Shown in pieces: positions 1 to 10,200 of a stretch of 64,000 bases of DNA. The DNA lies in the NCBI RefSeq assembly GCF_030546805.1, contig NZ_JAUOPC010000004.1:124001-188000 (forward strand), given 5' to 3'. Numbering within the stretch: position 1 is the stretch's first letter; the number at the start of each line of letters is the position of its first letter. Both the position numbers and the translations under genes were made by a program. The notes under the pieces were generated by a model, which saw only the letters and a program-made list of their open reading frames with translations, searched no databases and was not told the DNA's origin. The DNA is from Cyclobacterium sp. 1_MG-2023 (GTDB lineage: Bacteria; Bacteroidota; Bacteroidia; Cytophagales; Cyclobacteriaceae).

Positions 1-320
1 GTTATACAGAAGCCAAGGCAAAGGAAGCCGGATATGACATTAAAGTTGGTAAATTTCCATTTACCGCTTCCGGAAAAGCCTCTGCTGCCGGTGCCAAAGA
101 TGGTTTTGTGAAATTGATTTTTGATGCCAAATATGGAGAGCTTTTAGGAGCACATATGATTGGTTACAACGTTACCGAAATGATTGCTGAAATTGTAGCC
201 ATCAGAAAACTGGAAACAACTGGACATGAAATTATTAAGACTGTTCATCCACATCCAACCATGTCCGAAGCGGTAATGGAAGCAGCAGCTGCTGCTTATG
301 ATGAGGTAATCCATCTTTAA
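1..320 (+). CDS. lpdA: Dihydrolipoyl dehydrogenase, C-terminal part (5' truncated by window)
   Basis: The reading frame is open from base 3 and ends at 320, so only the last ~105 residues (dimerisation domain) are visible. It carries the C-terminal signature of the E3 family: an ASGKASA segment, then GELLGAHMIG, and the conserved HPHPTMSEAV motif whose His and Glu form the catalytic dyad facing the partner subunit's disulfide. E3 reoxidises the lipoyl groups of 2-oxoacid dehydrogenase complexes with NAD+ in the cytoplasm. The N-terminal FAD and CxxxxC parts lie outside the window, so the redox disulfide cannot be checked. No close downstream partner of the complex is present; the next gene starts 53 bases later and is a sigma factor. 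Confidence 0.9.
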   Translation, partial: YTEAKAKEAGYDIKVGKFPFTASGKASAAGAKDGFVKLIFDAKYGELLGAHMIGYNVTEMIAEIVAIRKLETTGHEIIKTVHPHPTMSEAVMEAAAAAYDEVIHL

Positions 321-373
321 GGTCTGGGAATAAGTTCAAAATTTATAATTGTCATTATTGACCAATATCCTTT

Positions 374-907
374 TTGGAAGAAGAAGCATTAATAAAAGGG
401 CTAAGGGCCAGAAACAAACAAAGCCAGGAGTATTTGTATGAAAAATACTCTGCAGCTTTGTTTGGTGTAATCTCCCGGATAATTTTTGATCGGGACATCG
501 CCGAAGAGGTTTTTCATGATGCTTTTGTGAAAATCGTCACCAAAATTGACAATTATGATGCGTCTAAAGGACGATTATACACCTGGATGGCAAATATTTG
601 CCGAAATTCGGCGATAGATAAAACTCGCTCGAAAGAATTTTCTAAAAAGAGTAAGACCAATACCATAGACGCTTACGTATATGGAATGGAAAGCAACGCA
701 GATACAGCAGCAGCTGTTGATGGAATTGGTGTTAAAGAGTTGATGAATGACTTGAATGAGGAACAACGGTTCGTAATGGAGTGTATTTACTTTAAAGGAT
801 ACACACATACCGAAGTGGCAGAGAAATACGCTTTGCCATTGGGCACCGTAAAGTCCAGAATCCGGTCTGCCATAAAAGTGTTGAAAAAGAAAGCTGATAA
901 AATCTAG
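374..907 (+). CDS. ECF-type RNA polymerase sigma factor
   Basis: A 177-residue sigma-70 family protein of ECF size. Region 2 is seen around residues 20-90 (EEVFHDAFVKIV, then GRLYTWMANICRN, the core-binding and -10 recognition part). Region 4 covers about 120-172, with a helix-turn-helix ending in LGTVKSRIRSA. The start is taken as TTG at 374, because the frame is closed by a TGA at 359 and no ATG lies between. Its stop codon overlaps the GTG start of the following RskA-like gene by one base, so the pair is translationally coupled and the sigma factor is probably held at the membrane by that anti-sigma factor. The inducing signal is not evident. Confidence 0.88.
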   Translation: MEEEALIKGLRARNKQSQEYLYEKYSAALFGVISRIIFDRDIAEEVFHDAFVKIVTKIDNYDASKGRLYTWMANICRNSAIDKTRSKEFSKKSKTNTIDAYVYGMESNADTAAAVDGIGVKELMNDLNEEQRFVMECIYFKGYTHTEVAEKYALPLGTVKSRIRSAIKVLKKKADKI

Positions 908-1749
908 TGGATATCCAAGCCTACATATCGTCCGGTAAATTGGAACTCTTTGTTTTGGGAGATCTCAATGAGACAGAGCAACAAGAGGTCTTGGCTATGG
1001 CAAAGAAGTATCCAGAAATTAATCAGGAAATTCTTGCCATTGAAGATGCCATGCTTGCTATTGATCAAGCATCAGCTGTCAGCCCTTCACCTAAGTTGAA
1101 GGATAAAATATTCGACACCCTTGAATCAGAGGATAAAGCTCCTATTCCCCTTAGCTCAGAGGAAGCCAAAGCATCTTCTGAAAAAGCGAGTAATATTAAA
1201 GCTGTGTCGACCTCCAATCCATGGAAAACTTTTGCTGTTGCTGCTTCAGTAGTTGCAGTGATTTCTGTCAGTACAGCGATATATTATGCCAATCAGTATT
1301 TTGCTGTGGAGCAGAGGTTTGCCATTGCCTTGCAACAAAATGCGGTATTAGCTGAAGAAATGCAGACCAATCAGGTCCAATTAAAAGAGCTGAACAGTGG
1401 GATGGAGAAGTTTATTTCCGGGGATTTTGAAAAAATCCTGATGAAAGGCGAGGACTTTCCCATGCAAAAGGATGCCGCAGTTGATGTTTTCTGGGACAAA
1501 GATAGCAAAGAGGTTTTACTTTCAGTAAATCAGCTGGCATCTCTCGACCCCACTAATGACTATCAGCTTTGGGCCATTGGGGAAGAGGGCCCTATAGGGA
1601 TTGGCTTGGTGGATCCGGGGAAAAAGTTTGATTTACAAATAATGGATATTGCTTCAGATGCTCAGGCTTTTGCCATCACTATTGAACCAAAAGGTGGTAG
1701 CGAGAGCCCAACTCTTGAAAAGTTGGTTGTTTTAGGAGAGGTTTCTTAA
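907..1749 (+). CDS. RskA-family anti-sigma factor, single-pass membrane protein
   Basis: 280 residues. The N-terminal ~90 residues form the cytoplasmic anti-sigma domain (GKLELFVLGDLNETEQQEV resembles the helical RskA/zinc-less ASD). One membrane helix lies at about 105-128, followed by a short coiled segment. The C-terminal periplasmic RskA domain runs from about 190 to 280 (DAAVDVFWDKDSKEVLLSVN, YQLWAIGEEGPIGIG). In this family the membrane protein sequesters its cognate ECF sigma factor until regulated proteolysis. Translation starts at GTG inside the sigma stop codon, and a strong terminator follows, so sigma/anti-sigma form a two-gene unit. No HxxxCxxC zinc motif is seen in the N-terminal domain. 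Confidence 0.85.
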   Translation: MDIQAYISSGKLELFVLGDLNETEQQEVLAMAKKYPEINQEILAIEDAMLAIDQASAVSPSPKLKDKIFDTLESEDKAPIPLSSEEAKASSEKASNIKAVSTSNPWKTFAVAASVVAVISVSTAIYYANQYFAVEQRFAIALQQNAVLAEEMQTNQVQLKELNSGMEKFISGDFEKILMKGEDFPMQKDAAVDVFWDKDSKEVLLSVNQLASLDPTNDYQLWAIGEEGPIGIGLVDPGKKFDLQIMDIASDAQAFAITIEPKGGSESPTLEKLVVLGEVS

Positions 1750-1774
1750 CAGACAGGCGCAAAAAAATAAACCG

Positions 1775-1807
1775 AACCCCGTCATGGAATTGACGGGGTT
1801 TTTGTTT
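1775..1807 (+). terminator. Rho-independent terminator after the sigma/anti-sigma operon
   Basis: A perfect 9-bp stem (AACCCCGTC at 1775-1783 with GACGGGGTT at 1792-1800) and an 8-base loop, followed by a T-rich run. It lies 26 bases after the RskA stop. Confidence 0.9.
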
Positions 1808-1978
1808 TAAATTGTGGCTTAACTTTTGAAGAGGAGTTAGGATTCTAATTGGTCAATAGGAATTAGAAATTCCCCGAATTTCAAACCAACTTTTTGTCAG
1901 TTGGTTTGATGCTTATGTTGTTATTATTTTCAGTGCTCTTGATAGTATCTAGGAAACCCATTTAAAAATTAATGAACT

Positions 1979-2437
1979 ATGGAACTGACACTTTCCACCC
2001 CAGCACTTCTTTTTTCTGCCATCACTTTACTGATGTTGGCCTATACCAACAGGTTTTTGGCCATGGCTAGCTTGATAAGGGGCTTGCACAAAGAATACAA
2101 AGAAAGCAGTATGGATGAGGAGGTTATTATTGGACAGATAAAAAACCTTAAACGGAGGCTGACCATGATTAAAAATATGCAGACGTATGGGGTCATAAGT
2201 TTTTTCCTTTGTGTAATTTGTATGTTTTTATTGTACCAAGACTTTGATACTGCCGCCAATTGGGTGTTTATGGCAAGCATGCTTTGTTTATTAATTTCCT
2301 TGGGCATTTCCTTGGTGGAAATTCAGATCTCAAACAATGCATTGAATATAGAGCTTTCAGATATTGAGGACTTGCTAAATATAAAAACCCGAACAGCTTT
2401 TGGTCAAAGCATTAGAAAAAACGATAAAGATTCATGA
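1979..2437 (+). CDS. DUF2721-like integral membrane protein
   Basis: 152 residues with an N-terminal hydrophobic helix (about 5-27), a charged central segment with IKNLKRRLTMIKNMQTYGV, and two further membrane helices (about 70-86 and 92-113). This arrangement, with the RL..IKNM.TYGVISFF pattern, is what I recognise as the DUF2721 family of small bacterial membrane proteins of unknown function. The last four bases (ATGA) overlap the start of the threonine aldolase gene, so the two are translated together, but no functional link is known. Family assignment is by eye and moderate. Confidence 0.7.
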   Translation: MELTLSTPALLFSAITLLMLAYTNRFLAMASLIRGLHKEYKESSMDEEVIIGQIKNLKRRLTMIKNMQTYGVISFFLCVICMFLLYQDFDTAANWVFMASMLCLLISLGISLVEIQISNNALNIELSDIEDLLNIKTRTAFGQSIRKNDKDS

Positions 2438-3468
2438 ATAATAATCAATTGAGAGTGGATCTGAGAAGCGATACGCTGACGCTACCAACACAGGAAATGA
2501 AAGAGACCATGCTCAATGCAGGCCTTGGTGATGATGTGTTCGGAGAAGATCCCACGGTAAATATTTTGGAAGATAAATTAGCCGGGCTATTTGGTATGGA
2601 GGCAGGGCTTTTTTGTCCATCAGGAACCATGACCAATCAAATCGCTATAAAATTACATACCCGACCGCAAACGGAAGTGATTTGCCATCGCTCATCCCAT
2701 ATTTATTTGTACGAAGGAGGAGGAATCATGTCCAATAGCATGGCATCTGTAAAGTTATTGGATGGTAGCCTTGGGAAAATTGATGCGGAGACGATACGGC
2801 AACACATTAACCCGGACGATGATCATTTACCGGAAACCACACTGGTGTCTTTGGAAAACACCATGAACAAAGGTGGAGGAAGTGTTTATACCTTGGATGA
2901 AATAAGACCTATCAGACAACTTTGCAAGGAAACTGGGCTTAAACTTCATTTAGATGGAGCCAGAATTTTTAATGCCTTGGTCCATTCCGGTGAAAGGCCT
3001 TTTGATTGGGGAAAAATGTTTGATACCATTTCGGTCTGCCTAAGCAAAGGATTGGGCTGCCCAGTAGGTTCGGTTTTGTTAGGTAGCCAAGCTGATATCA
3101 AAAGGGCAAGAAAAATAAGAAAAGCACTGGGAGGAGGGATGCGGCAGGCAGGAATGTTGGCGGCTGCAGGAATTTATGCGCTCGATCACAATGTTTTTAG
3201 GTTGGAAGAAGATCATGAAAGAGCTAAGGCAGTAGGGGAGATCCTAGAAAAAACCCCTTTTGTGAAAGAAGTACTTCCCATAACCACCAATATAGTCATA
3301 GCACGCTTAGCCCAAATAAGCCCAGAATCCTATTTGGAGGAATTGACAGAAAGAAATATATGGGCAGTAAAGTTTGGGAAAGATCAAATAAGAATGGTTA
3401 CCCATATGGATTTCACGGACCAACACCTTGAGGCTTTCGAAAGCAGGATAAAACGTTGGATAAAATAA
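2434..3468 (+). CDS. ltaE: Low-specificity L-threonine aldolase
   Basis: 344 residues, the usual length of the PLP-dependent beta-eliminating lyase/threonine aldolase family. Diagnostic segments are RSDTLTLPT near the N terminus, GDDVFGEDPTVN, the pocket motif LHLDGARIFNA, and the PLP-binding lysine in CLSKGLGCPVGS (Lys205). The enzyme cleaves L-threonine or L-allo-threonine to glycine and acetaldehyde in the cytoplasm. It starts at ATG overlapping the stop of the DUF2721 gene by 4 bases. No sign of truncation. Confidence 0.93.
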   Translation: MNNNQLRVDLRSDTLTLPTQEMKETMLNAGLGDDVFGEDPTVNILEDKLAGLFGMEAGLFCPSGTMTNQIAIKLHTRPQTEVICHRSSHIYLYEGGGIMSNSMASVKLLDGSLGKIDAETIRQHINPDDDHLPETTLVSLENTMNKGGGSVYTLDEIRPIRQLCKETGLKLHLDGARIFNALVHSGERPFDWGKMFDTISVCLSKGLGCPVGSVLLGSQADIKRARKIRKALGGGMRQAGMLAAAGIYALDHNVFRLEEDHERAKAVGEILEKTPFVKEVLPITTNIVIARLAQISPESYLEELTERNIWAVKFGKDQIRMVTHMDFTDQHLEAFESRIKRWIK

Positions 3469-3509
3469 ATTGAAATATTACTTTTTTTAAGAATTAGAGA
3501 CAAACGATT

Positions 3510-4772
3510 ATGGAACAAACTCCTTTGGCAGAGAGGATGCGCCCGACTACCTTAGATCAGTTGATCGGACAAGAACATTTGTCCGGCCCCAATACTTTTC
3601 TTCACAAGGCGATCAAAGCCGGAACGGTTCCTTCATTAATTCTATGGGGCCCTCCCGGAGTTGGGAAAACCACCATTGCCAATATAATTGCCAATGAGGT
3701 TAAGGCTCCATTTTATACCTTAAGTGCTGTTAGCTCTGGGGTCAAGGACATTAGGGAAGTAATACAAAAGGCGAAATACCAGCTTGGGGTAGTACTCTTT
3801 ATAGATGAGATCCATCGTTTTAATAAGTCCCAGCAAGACGCTTTGTTAGGGGCAGTGGAGAAAGGAGTAATCAGGCTGATCGGAGCCACTACGGAGAACC
3901 CTTCCTTTGAAGTCAATGCAGCCTTATTGTCCAGGTGTCAAATTTTTACCCTAAACTCTTTGGGAAGGGAGGAACTAGAAGCCATGATGATTCAAGCATT
4001 GGAGAATGATACCGTTCTAAAGAAAAAAAAGGTGGTGCTCAAAGAGACAGATGCACTGCTCCGTATTTCCGGTGGTGATGGTAGGAAGTTACTCAATTTG
4101 CTGGAAATTGTCATCGACAGTATAAAAACAGAGGAGATCATCATAGAAAATGATATGGTCATGCAGGTAGCCCAACAGAAAGTGGCTCTTTATGACAAAT
4201 CCGGAGAGCAACATTATGACATTATTTCTGCTTTTATTAAATCGATCAGAGGGTCAGACCCAAATGCTGCGGTCTATTGGCTGGCCAGAATGATAGAAGG
4301 GGGGGAGGATGTGAAGTTCATCGCCAGGCGGCTCCTTATTTTGGCTTCTGAAGATATAGGAAATGCCAACCCAAATGCCCTTTTGCTGGCTACCAATTGC
4401 TTCCAGGCTGTGAATGTGATTGGATATCCGGAGTCTCGAATTATTCTTTCCCAATGTGTAACTTACCTTGCTTCTTCGCCGAAAAGCAATGCGAGCTATA
4501 TGGCCATCAACACTGCGCAGGCTATGGTAAAACAGGAGGGAGACCTACCTGTCCCCCTTCACCTGCGAAATGCTCCTACCAAGTTGATGAAGGATCTCAA
4601 CTATGGAAAGGCCTATAAGTATTCCCATGATTTTGAAAATAACTTTGCCTTTCAAGAATTTCTTCCGGACAAAATCAAAGGAACCAAACTTTATGACCCC
4701 GGACAAAATGCCCGTGAAAACGATTTAAGAAGGAACCTTCAAAAACTATGGGGCAAGAAATACGGGTATTAA
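3510..4772 (+). CDS. rarA: Replication-associated recombination protein A (AAA+ ATPase, MgsA/RarA)
   Basis: 420 residues. Domain order is typical: an AAA+ core with Walker A GPPGVGKT (residues 47-54), Walker B/DEIHR at 99-103, the sensor-1 segment [12 protein letters not shown] and the arginine-finger region LLSRCQIF, then the C-terminal tetramerisation domain with [13 protein letters not shown] and EDIGNANP. RarA acts at stalled replication forks together with SSB and RecA-linked processes. It ends 5 bases before the convergent small envelope gene, so there is no room for a separate terminator. Confidence 0.95.
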   Translation: MEQTPLAERMRPTTLDQLIGQEHLSGPNTFLHKAIKAGTVPSLILWGPPGVGKTTIANIIANEVKAPFYTLSAVSSGVKDIREVIQKAKYQLGVVLFIDEIHRFNKSQQDALLGAVEKGVIRLIGATTENPSFEVNAALLSRCQIFTLNSLGREELEAMMIQALENDTVLKKKKVVLKETDALLRISGGDGRKLLNLLEIVIDSIKTEEIIIENDMVMQVAQQKVALYDKSGEQHYDIISAFIKSIRGSDPNAAVYWLARMIEGGEDVKFIARRLLILASEDIGNANPNALLLATNCFQAVNVIGYPESRIILSQCVTYLASSPKSNASYMAINTAQAMVKQEGDLPVPLHLRNAPTKLMKDLNYGKAYKYSHDFENNFAFQEFLPDKIKGTKLYDPGQNARENDLRRNLQKLWGKKYGY

Positions 4773-4777
4773 ACCTA

Positions 4778-5218
4778 TCAGTATTCCTTGCTCAAGGTAT
4801 AGCGCAATCCTATTACCGCTCTGAAACTAAAGTGATGGGCGTATATAGGCCCTCCCTCTAAAAGCAAAGAAAGCTGACGATGGTTGGCTATAGGTTTGAA
4901 ACTTAAGCCAAAAGGTATTCCAGCCTGCACATCTGTGATCTCTGTGTATCCTAACATTAATCCTCCATGCAGGTTGTACCAATCGGTTTGTCGGAAATTA
5001 TAGTGTCCCAAAGCCTCTATTCCTAGGAAGGGATTTACGACTCCACCGGCTAAGATCCGTGCCTCTCCAAAAATTTTCTTTTCAGGGTCTGTCCCAATTC
5101 CAATATGGCTCAAAATACCATCTTGGTAGATACCCACATGCACTTGTGTATTCCCTTTGAATGATGCGAACATTAGTAGCATCGCAAAAAAAGCAGTAAA
5201 ACTTAACTTTGTTTTCAT
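4778..5218 (-). CDS. Hypothetical secreted, probably outer-membrane beta-barrel protein
   Basis: I chose the ATG at 5218 (146 residues) over an in-frame start at 5257, because translation from 5218 gives a clean signal peptide: MKTK, a hydrophobic core and a TQ/V-type cleavage site near residue 24. The mature part alternates polar and hydrophobic residues with many glycines and aromatics (EALGHYNFRQ, LHGGLMLGY) and ends ...GLRYTLSKEY, consistent with a small beta-barrel. No specific family recognised. It converges on rarA and is transcribed divergently from the TlpA-like gene. Confidence 0.65.
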   Translation of the reverse strand: MKTKLSFTAFFAMLLMFASFKGNTQVHVGIYQDGILSHIGIGTDPEKKIFGEARILAGGVVNPFLGIEALGHYNFRQTDWYNLHGGLMLGYTEITDVQAGIPFGLSFKPIANHRQLSLLLEGGPIYAHHFSFRAVIGLRYTLSKEY

Positions 5219-5332
5219 AGGATTCGTTTTATACAAAGGTAAACAAGTCCTAATCATTTCGGTAACTTGATCGTGATAATTGTCACCGATTACTAGATAA
5301 ATAGTGCTTAATTTTACCTAAAATAATTACAG

Positions 5333-5905
5333 ATGAATTGGAGAAAAGAAATTAAAAGTTGGGGCATAATGTTGGGGATATTTGGTATCCTGTATTTCAC
5401 CGGCCTCATCACCCCAATAATGGGAGGTATTCAGTCTTTGGTATTATCCACCGGCTTGATTAAACCAAAAGTGACCTTAGAAAACAAAGAAAAGCAGGCC
5501 TTTGATTATGCAGGGCAGTTTTTAGATACTAAAGGGGACAGGTTAGGCTTGTCTCAGTATAAAGGCAAAACCATTTTTATAAACCTTTGGGCAACCTGGT
5601 GTCCCCCATGTCGGGCAGAGATGCCCCATATTTCTGATTTGTATGACAAGGTGAATGGGGAAGAAAATCTAGAATTTTTAATGATAGCTTTGGACGAGGA
5701 CTTTAATAAGAGCATTAAATTGGTGAAAGAAAAGGAATATTCGTTTCCCATTGTTCATGCTGCCTATGGATTAAACCCTTCTTTACAAAGTCAAGCCATA
5801 CCCACCACATTGGTGGTAAGCCCGGAAGGAGAAATTGTGTTTTATCAGGAAGGAATGAGCAACTTCAACAACCAAGAGTTTCAGGACTTTCTATTGTCTT
5901 TGTGA
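5333..5905 (+). CDS. TlpA/ResA-family thioredoxin-like protein, membrane anchored
   Basis: 190 residues: an N-terminal uncleaved membrane anchor (about 11-40) and a periplasmic thioredoxin fold. The active site WATWCPPC has cysteines at 90 and 93, and the cis-Pro is in the AIPTTLVV segment. Proteins of this type reduce disulfides in the periplasm, for example of apocytochromes or as part of envelope redox repair. It stands alone between a divergent envelope gene and a bidirectional terminator, so no specific client is indicated, although a c-type cytochrome gene is present 21 kb away. Confidence 0.85.
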   Translation: MNWRKEIKSWGIMLGIFGILYFTGLITPIMGGIQSLVLSTGLIKPKVTLENKEKQAFDYAGQFLDTKGDRLGLSQYKGKTIFINLWATWCPPCRAEMPHISDLYDKVNGEENLEFLMIALDEDFNKSIKLVKEKEYSFPIVHAAYGLNPSLQSQAIPTTLVVSPEGEIVFYQEGMSNFNNQEFQDFLLSL

Positions 5906-5973
5906 TTTTAAGGATGAGAGAGATTAAGTTAATATAATTTGAATATCTTTCAAGCAGCCTTAAAGGTGAGAAG

Positions 5974-6006
5974 AAAAATTTGAGGGTTACTTCCCTCGAA
6001 TTTTTT
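5974..6006. terminator. Bidirectional terminator between tlpA-like and metal efflux genes
   Basis: A 13-bp hairpin (5974-5986 with 5993-6005, one G-T wobble, 6-base loop) with an A-run on the left and a T-run on the right. It can stop transcription from both sides, serving the convergent thioredoxin gene and efflux operon. Confidence 0.85.
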
Positions 6007-6063
6007 CACAAGTAGCCTTGATGGTTGGAAAGTAGCACAATCCTTCCCTAGAGGTGCGAGCAA

Positions 6064-7215
6064 TTATTCTGTAATTAAATTAAATGCTCCCTTTACCAGA
6101 AATTGAGCGTTTTCTGAAAAGTCCCCATAATTTAAAATCTCCACATATCCATCATTGCTCAATCCTATTTTCACCTCTCTTTTTCTAAAGGAATAAATAT
6201 CTTGGGAGAAATTATGGAGTACCAATACATAATATTTTCCATCAATGTCAACCAAAGCTTCTTGAGGAAGAGATAATTTGCTTGTGGAATTTGCATAAAT
6301 TTCAGCCTCTACATACATGCCTGGATTGAATCTTTGATTAAGTTTCTCATCAGATAAATGGCCATGGATTCCAATGGTTCTATCTTCAGGGTTTACTGTT
6401 TTGTTCACCAGATAAACAAATGCTTCATGGCTTTGGCTGTTGTCCTCCTGTGTTTTAAAATGGATGTTTTGGCCTTTACGGATTTTAGAAAGGTCTTTTT
6501 CAAATATATTTAATTCGAGGTGCATATGATCTGTGTCTACTATTGAGATGGCTGTTTGAGAAGACTCCAGAAACTGTCCCCTCATCGCATCTACTTGAGT
6601 TACGTAGCCACTGATGGGTGAACTGATTTGAATAGTGGTGCGAATATTTTCCAAGGTTAAGGTATTGGGATCGATATTCATTAATGCCAGTTTTTTTGCA
6701 AGAGACGCTGCTTTTACCTTTGTAACGGTATAGTCAGATTCAGCTTTCAGGTAGTTTTTTTGTGATGTAACCTTGTCTTGCACAAGGTTTTTCTGTCTTT
6801 CATAATCCGATTTAAGGTAGCTAAGCTGTCCTTTTGCCTCCAAGTAATCTTGTTGGATCTGAATAAAATCAGGGTTTTCTAAGGTGAATAGTTTTTGTCC
6901 TTTCCTGACTTGTTCACCTGGTAAAAGCCGAATATCTTTAATGGTTCCGGGGAAATAGGAACTTACGGCCGCATTGTTTTCCGGTGGAACATCAAATTTA
7001 CCTATGGCTTTAATAACCTGATGAAAAGAAGAACTGTCAAAAGTTCCAAGGGCCATTTCGGAAGACTTGAATTGGCTGGCAGTAAGTGTAAAAGCACCCT
7101 CCATTGTCGCTTCTGTCACAGGCTCTTCCTGACCAGAAATATCTCCCGGTGATGAGCAGGATAAAAGGAAAAGTAGGAGAGCAAAAATCATATAATTTAG
7201 TGCATGACTTTTCAT
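6064..7215 (-). CDS. Efflux RND periplasmic adaptor subunit (CzcB/CusB-like lipoprotein)
   Basis: 383 residues with a lipoprotein signal (LLFLLSC, Cys20). Domains run as for HlyD/CusB-type membrane fusion proteins: a barrel-sandwich segment around 80-120 (FPGTIKDIRLLPGEQVRKGQKL), an alpha-hairpin of about 125-180 rich in K/Q/E, a second lipoyl half with ISSPISGYVTQV, a beta-barrel and a membrane-proximal domain. It links the inner-membrane pump to the outer-membrane channel. The gene starts 14 bases after the pump gene and is co-transcribed with it. No N-terminal His/Met-rich metal-binding extension is visible, so the metal cannot be read from this subunit. Confidence 0.88.
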   Translation of the reverse strand: MKSHALNYMIFALLLFLLSCSSPGDISGQEEPVTEATMEGAFTLTASQFKSSEMALGTFDSSSFHQVIKAIGKFDVPPENNAAVSSYFPGTIKDIRLLPGEQVRKGQKLFTLENPDFIQIQQDYLEAKGQLSYLKSDYERQKNLVQDKVTSQKNYLKAESDYTVTKVKAASLAKKLALMNIDPNTLTLENIRTTIQISSPISGYVTQVDAMRGQFLESSQTAISIVDTDHMHLELNIFEKDLSKIRKGQNIHFKTQEDNSQSHEAFVYLVNKTVNPEDRTIGIHGHLSDEKLNQRFNPGMYVEAEIYANSTSKLSLPQEALVDIDGKYYVLVLHNFSQDIYSFRKREVKIGLSNDGYVEILNYGDFSENAQFLVKGAFNLITE

Positions 7216-7229
7216 GGTATGGTTATTAT

Positions 7230-10200
7230 TTATTTATAATTCATTAAGTAGTTTGCCTCCAGTACCGTTTCGTTATATTGAAATAGATAACGAAGATAAT
7301 TGGATTCAATGGTTTTGGAGTTTTCCAAAAATTGGGTGTATTGAAGAAAGTTGATTTCACCGTTCTGGTAAGCTTTATTGGCGTGAAACAGCGTTTCTTC
7401 TGATAACTTTTTACCTGTTTCTTCATAATAAATTAACTCTTTCTCAAATTGCCGTAAGTCAGACAGTAAGGCATTGTATTTTGAGCGCAACTGTATTAGG
7501 TAATTGTTCCTTGCAGACGCAATTATTTTGGTTTGGGTCTTTGCGGCTTCAATTTTCGACTTTTGGTATCCAAACCACAAGGGTAGGGCTACACCTACAT
7601 GGAAGCCTGAGTAGGTTTGCCTACCTATTCCGTTGTTCATGCCTTGAAATACCGATAGGTTTAAATCGGGTAGTAATCTTTGCTTCTCAAGCTTATAATT
7701 ACTGGCCCATAAATTCATGGCATCTGCATAATAATTGATAACAGGATGGCTAGCTGAGTCAAGAGGACTTAAGGGGATTCTTTTAAGATTTTCTTCAACT
7801 ACCCGGTAATCAGTATCAGATTGTAACCATTGATTCAACTCAATATAAGATCGGTTAATACTCTCCTTTATTTGATTCAGCATTAGGGAAATTTCTTTCC
7901 TTTTGGTGTCAGCGGTTAACTTTTCCAAATAATTAGATTCACCTTGATCAAATCTTCTGCCTGCAGCATGCTGAAACTGGGAGTATAAACTATCCAAATA
8001 GATGTAATTTTTCAACATTTCCTGCCAGTAAATAATTTCGTAATAGGACTTGGAGACTTCTTTGGTAATGAGGTATTGATCCATCTGGAATTGATCCTTA
8101 ACCAATTGTGATTTGTCTTGCATTACCTTCTTTTGCGCACCATAGATGGTTGGGAATTGCAGATATTGCTGAATGCCCCAGACATTGAGAGGAAGGTTGT
8201 TTGGGGCCAAATTATTTTGGTCTTTGCTATAAAATAATTCTGTTTTATCGATATCTATGGCACTTCCTATCAACTGTTCACTTTGATCGATTCTTTGCTG
8301 GGATGCTTTCAAACCTAAGTTATTTTCTAAGGCAATCTCTACAGCCTTTTCTAGTTCAATTTCACGCTCTTGTGCTTGACTAATGATAGGTAATGATAAT
8401 ATTAATAGAACAGGGAAGGCTATTTTAAGTAGTTTGGACTTTGGTAAAGGTCTTTCCTTATCGAAAATGGCGTATAATATTGGCAATACAATTAATGTGA
8501 GAATGGTTGAGGTAATCAAGCCTCCAACGACAACGGTGGCAAGTGGTCTTTGAACCTCGGCTCCGGCTGCAGTAGAAATAGCCATGGGTAAAAACCCCAA
8601 TGCATCGGTAGCAGCCGTTAACAAGACAGGTCTTAACCTGCTTTTTGTTCCCAAAAGAATACGCCGATTAATGTCGTTTACCCCTTTTGCTTTTAATGCT
8701 TTAAATTCTTCGATTAATATAATGCCGTTTAACACAGCGATGCCGAAAAGGGCAATGAAGCCCACACCTGCAGAAATGCTAAAAGGCAAGTCACGAATAT
8801 ACAGTAAGGCTACACCTCCCACGGTAGCCATTGGAATGGCACTGTAAATAAGCAAGGCTTCTTTTACTGATTTAAAGGCGAAATAGAGCAAAATGAAAAT
8901 AAGAAGCAGCGCTATTGGGACGGCAACCAATAATCTATCTTTTGCCGTTTTCAAATTTTCAAATTGTCCGCCATAATCAATCGTATAACCCACAGGAAGG
9001 TCGATTTTATTTTGGATAATTTCTTGCACATCAACCACAACGGATTCAAGGTCTCTATTCCTTACATTAACCCCGACTACGATCCTTCTTTTGGTATTGT
9101 CTCTAGATATTTGAGCAGGACCTTTTGTGTAGGTAATCTCAGCAAATTCTCTTAATGGCAATTGACTGCCATTTGGCAATTGGATAGAGGCCGTTTCAAT
9201 ATTGTCTATGTCTTTGCGGTGCTTTTCATCATACCTGATAACCAAATCAAATTTCTTTTCGCCTTCAAAAATTGTCCCTGCCGATTTTCCGGCAAAGCCC
9301 ATGGTGAGTATATTGTTTAAATCGGCTACATTTAAGCCATATTTTGCAATCTTTTGCCGATCATACTTTACCGACATTTGTGGCAGGCCTGCTATTTTCT
9401 CTACGGAGATGTCCACCGCACCCTCAACATTTTGAATGGCTTTCCCTACCTCTAGACCTTTTTCATACAAGATATCTAAATCTTCCCCGAAAATTTTGAT
9501 GGCCAAATCTGCCCGAACACCTGTGATAAGTTCATTGAAACGCATCTCTATGGGTTGGGTAAATTCATAATCCACACCCGGTATCTCAGAAAGCGCCTCT
9601 TTAAATTTATTGGCCAAATCATCTTTGCTTTCGGCTGTAACCCATTCATCTCTTGGGATCAATTTAATAATGATATCACTTTCCTCCATTGACATGGGAT
9701 CAGTGGGAACTTCTGCGGCACCTATTCTACTCACCACCTGATCCACCTCAGGAAACTCTTGGATTATTTTCTCCATCCTTGTTATGATTTCAATGGTATT
9801 GGATAAGGAGGTTCCTGTTTTGAGTACAGGTTGAATGACAAAATCACCTTCATCAAGGGTAGGTATAAATTCACCTCCCATCTGAGAAAATAAGATCCCC
9901 GCCGAAACCATCAAAGCAACAGCCATTCCGATAACAATTTTCTTTTTCCTTAAAGCCCAGATTATGGCAGGTCTGTACCTGTTTTCTAGAAAAGCAATCA
10001 AACCCGAGGATATGTTTTTCTTGTTAGGGTCCGAGGGCCTGATAAAAAGGGAGGCCATTACCGGTACATAGGTAAAACAAAAAATGATCGCTCCAATCAA
10101 CGCAAAACAAAACACCAAAGCCATAGGGCGAAACATTTTGCCTTCCACACCTACCAAGGATAGTATGGGAATAAATACAATGATGATAATAAGTTGTCCA

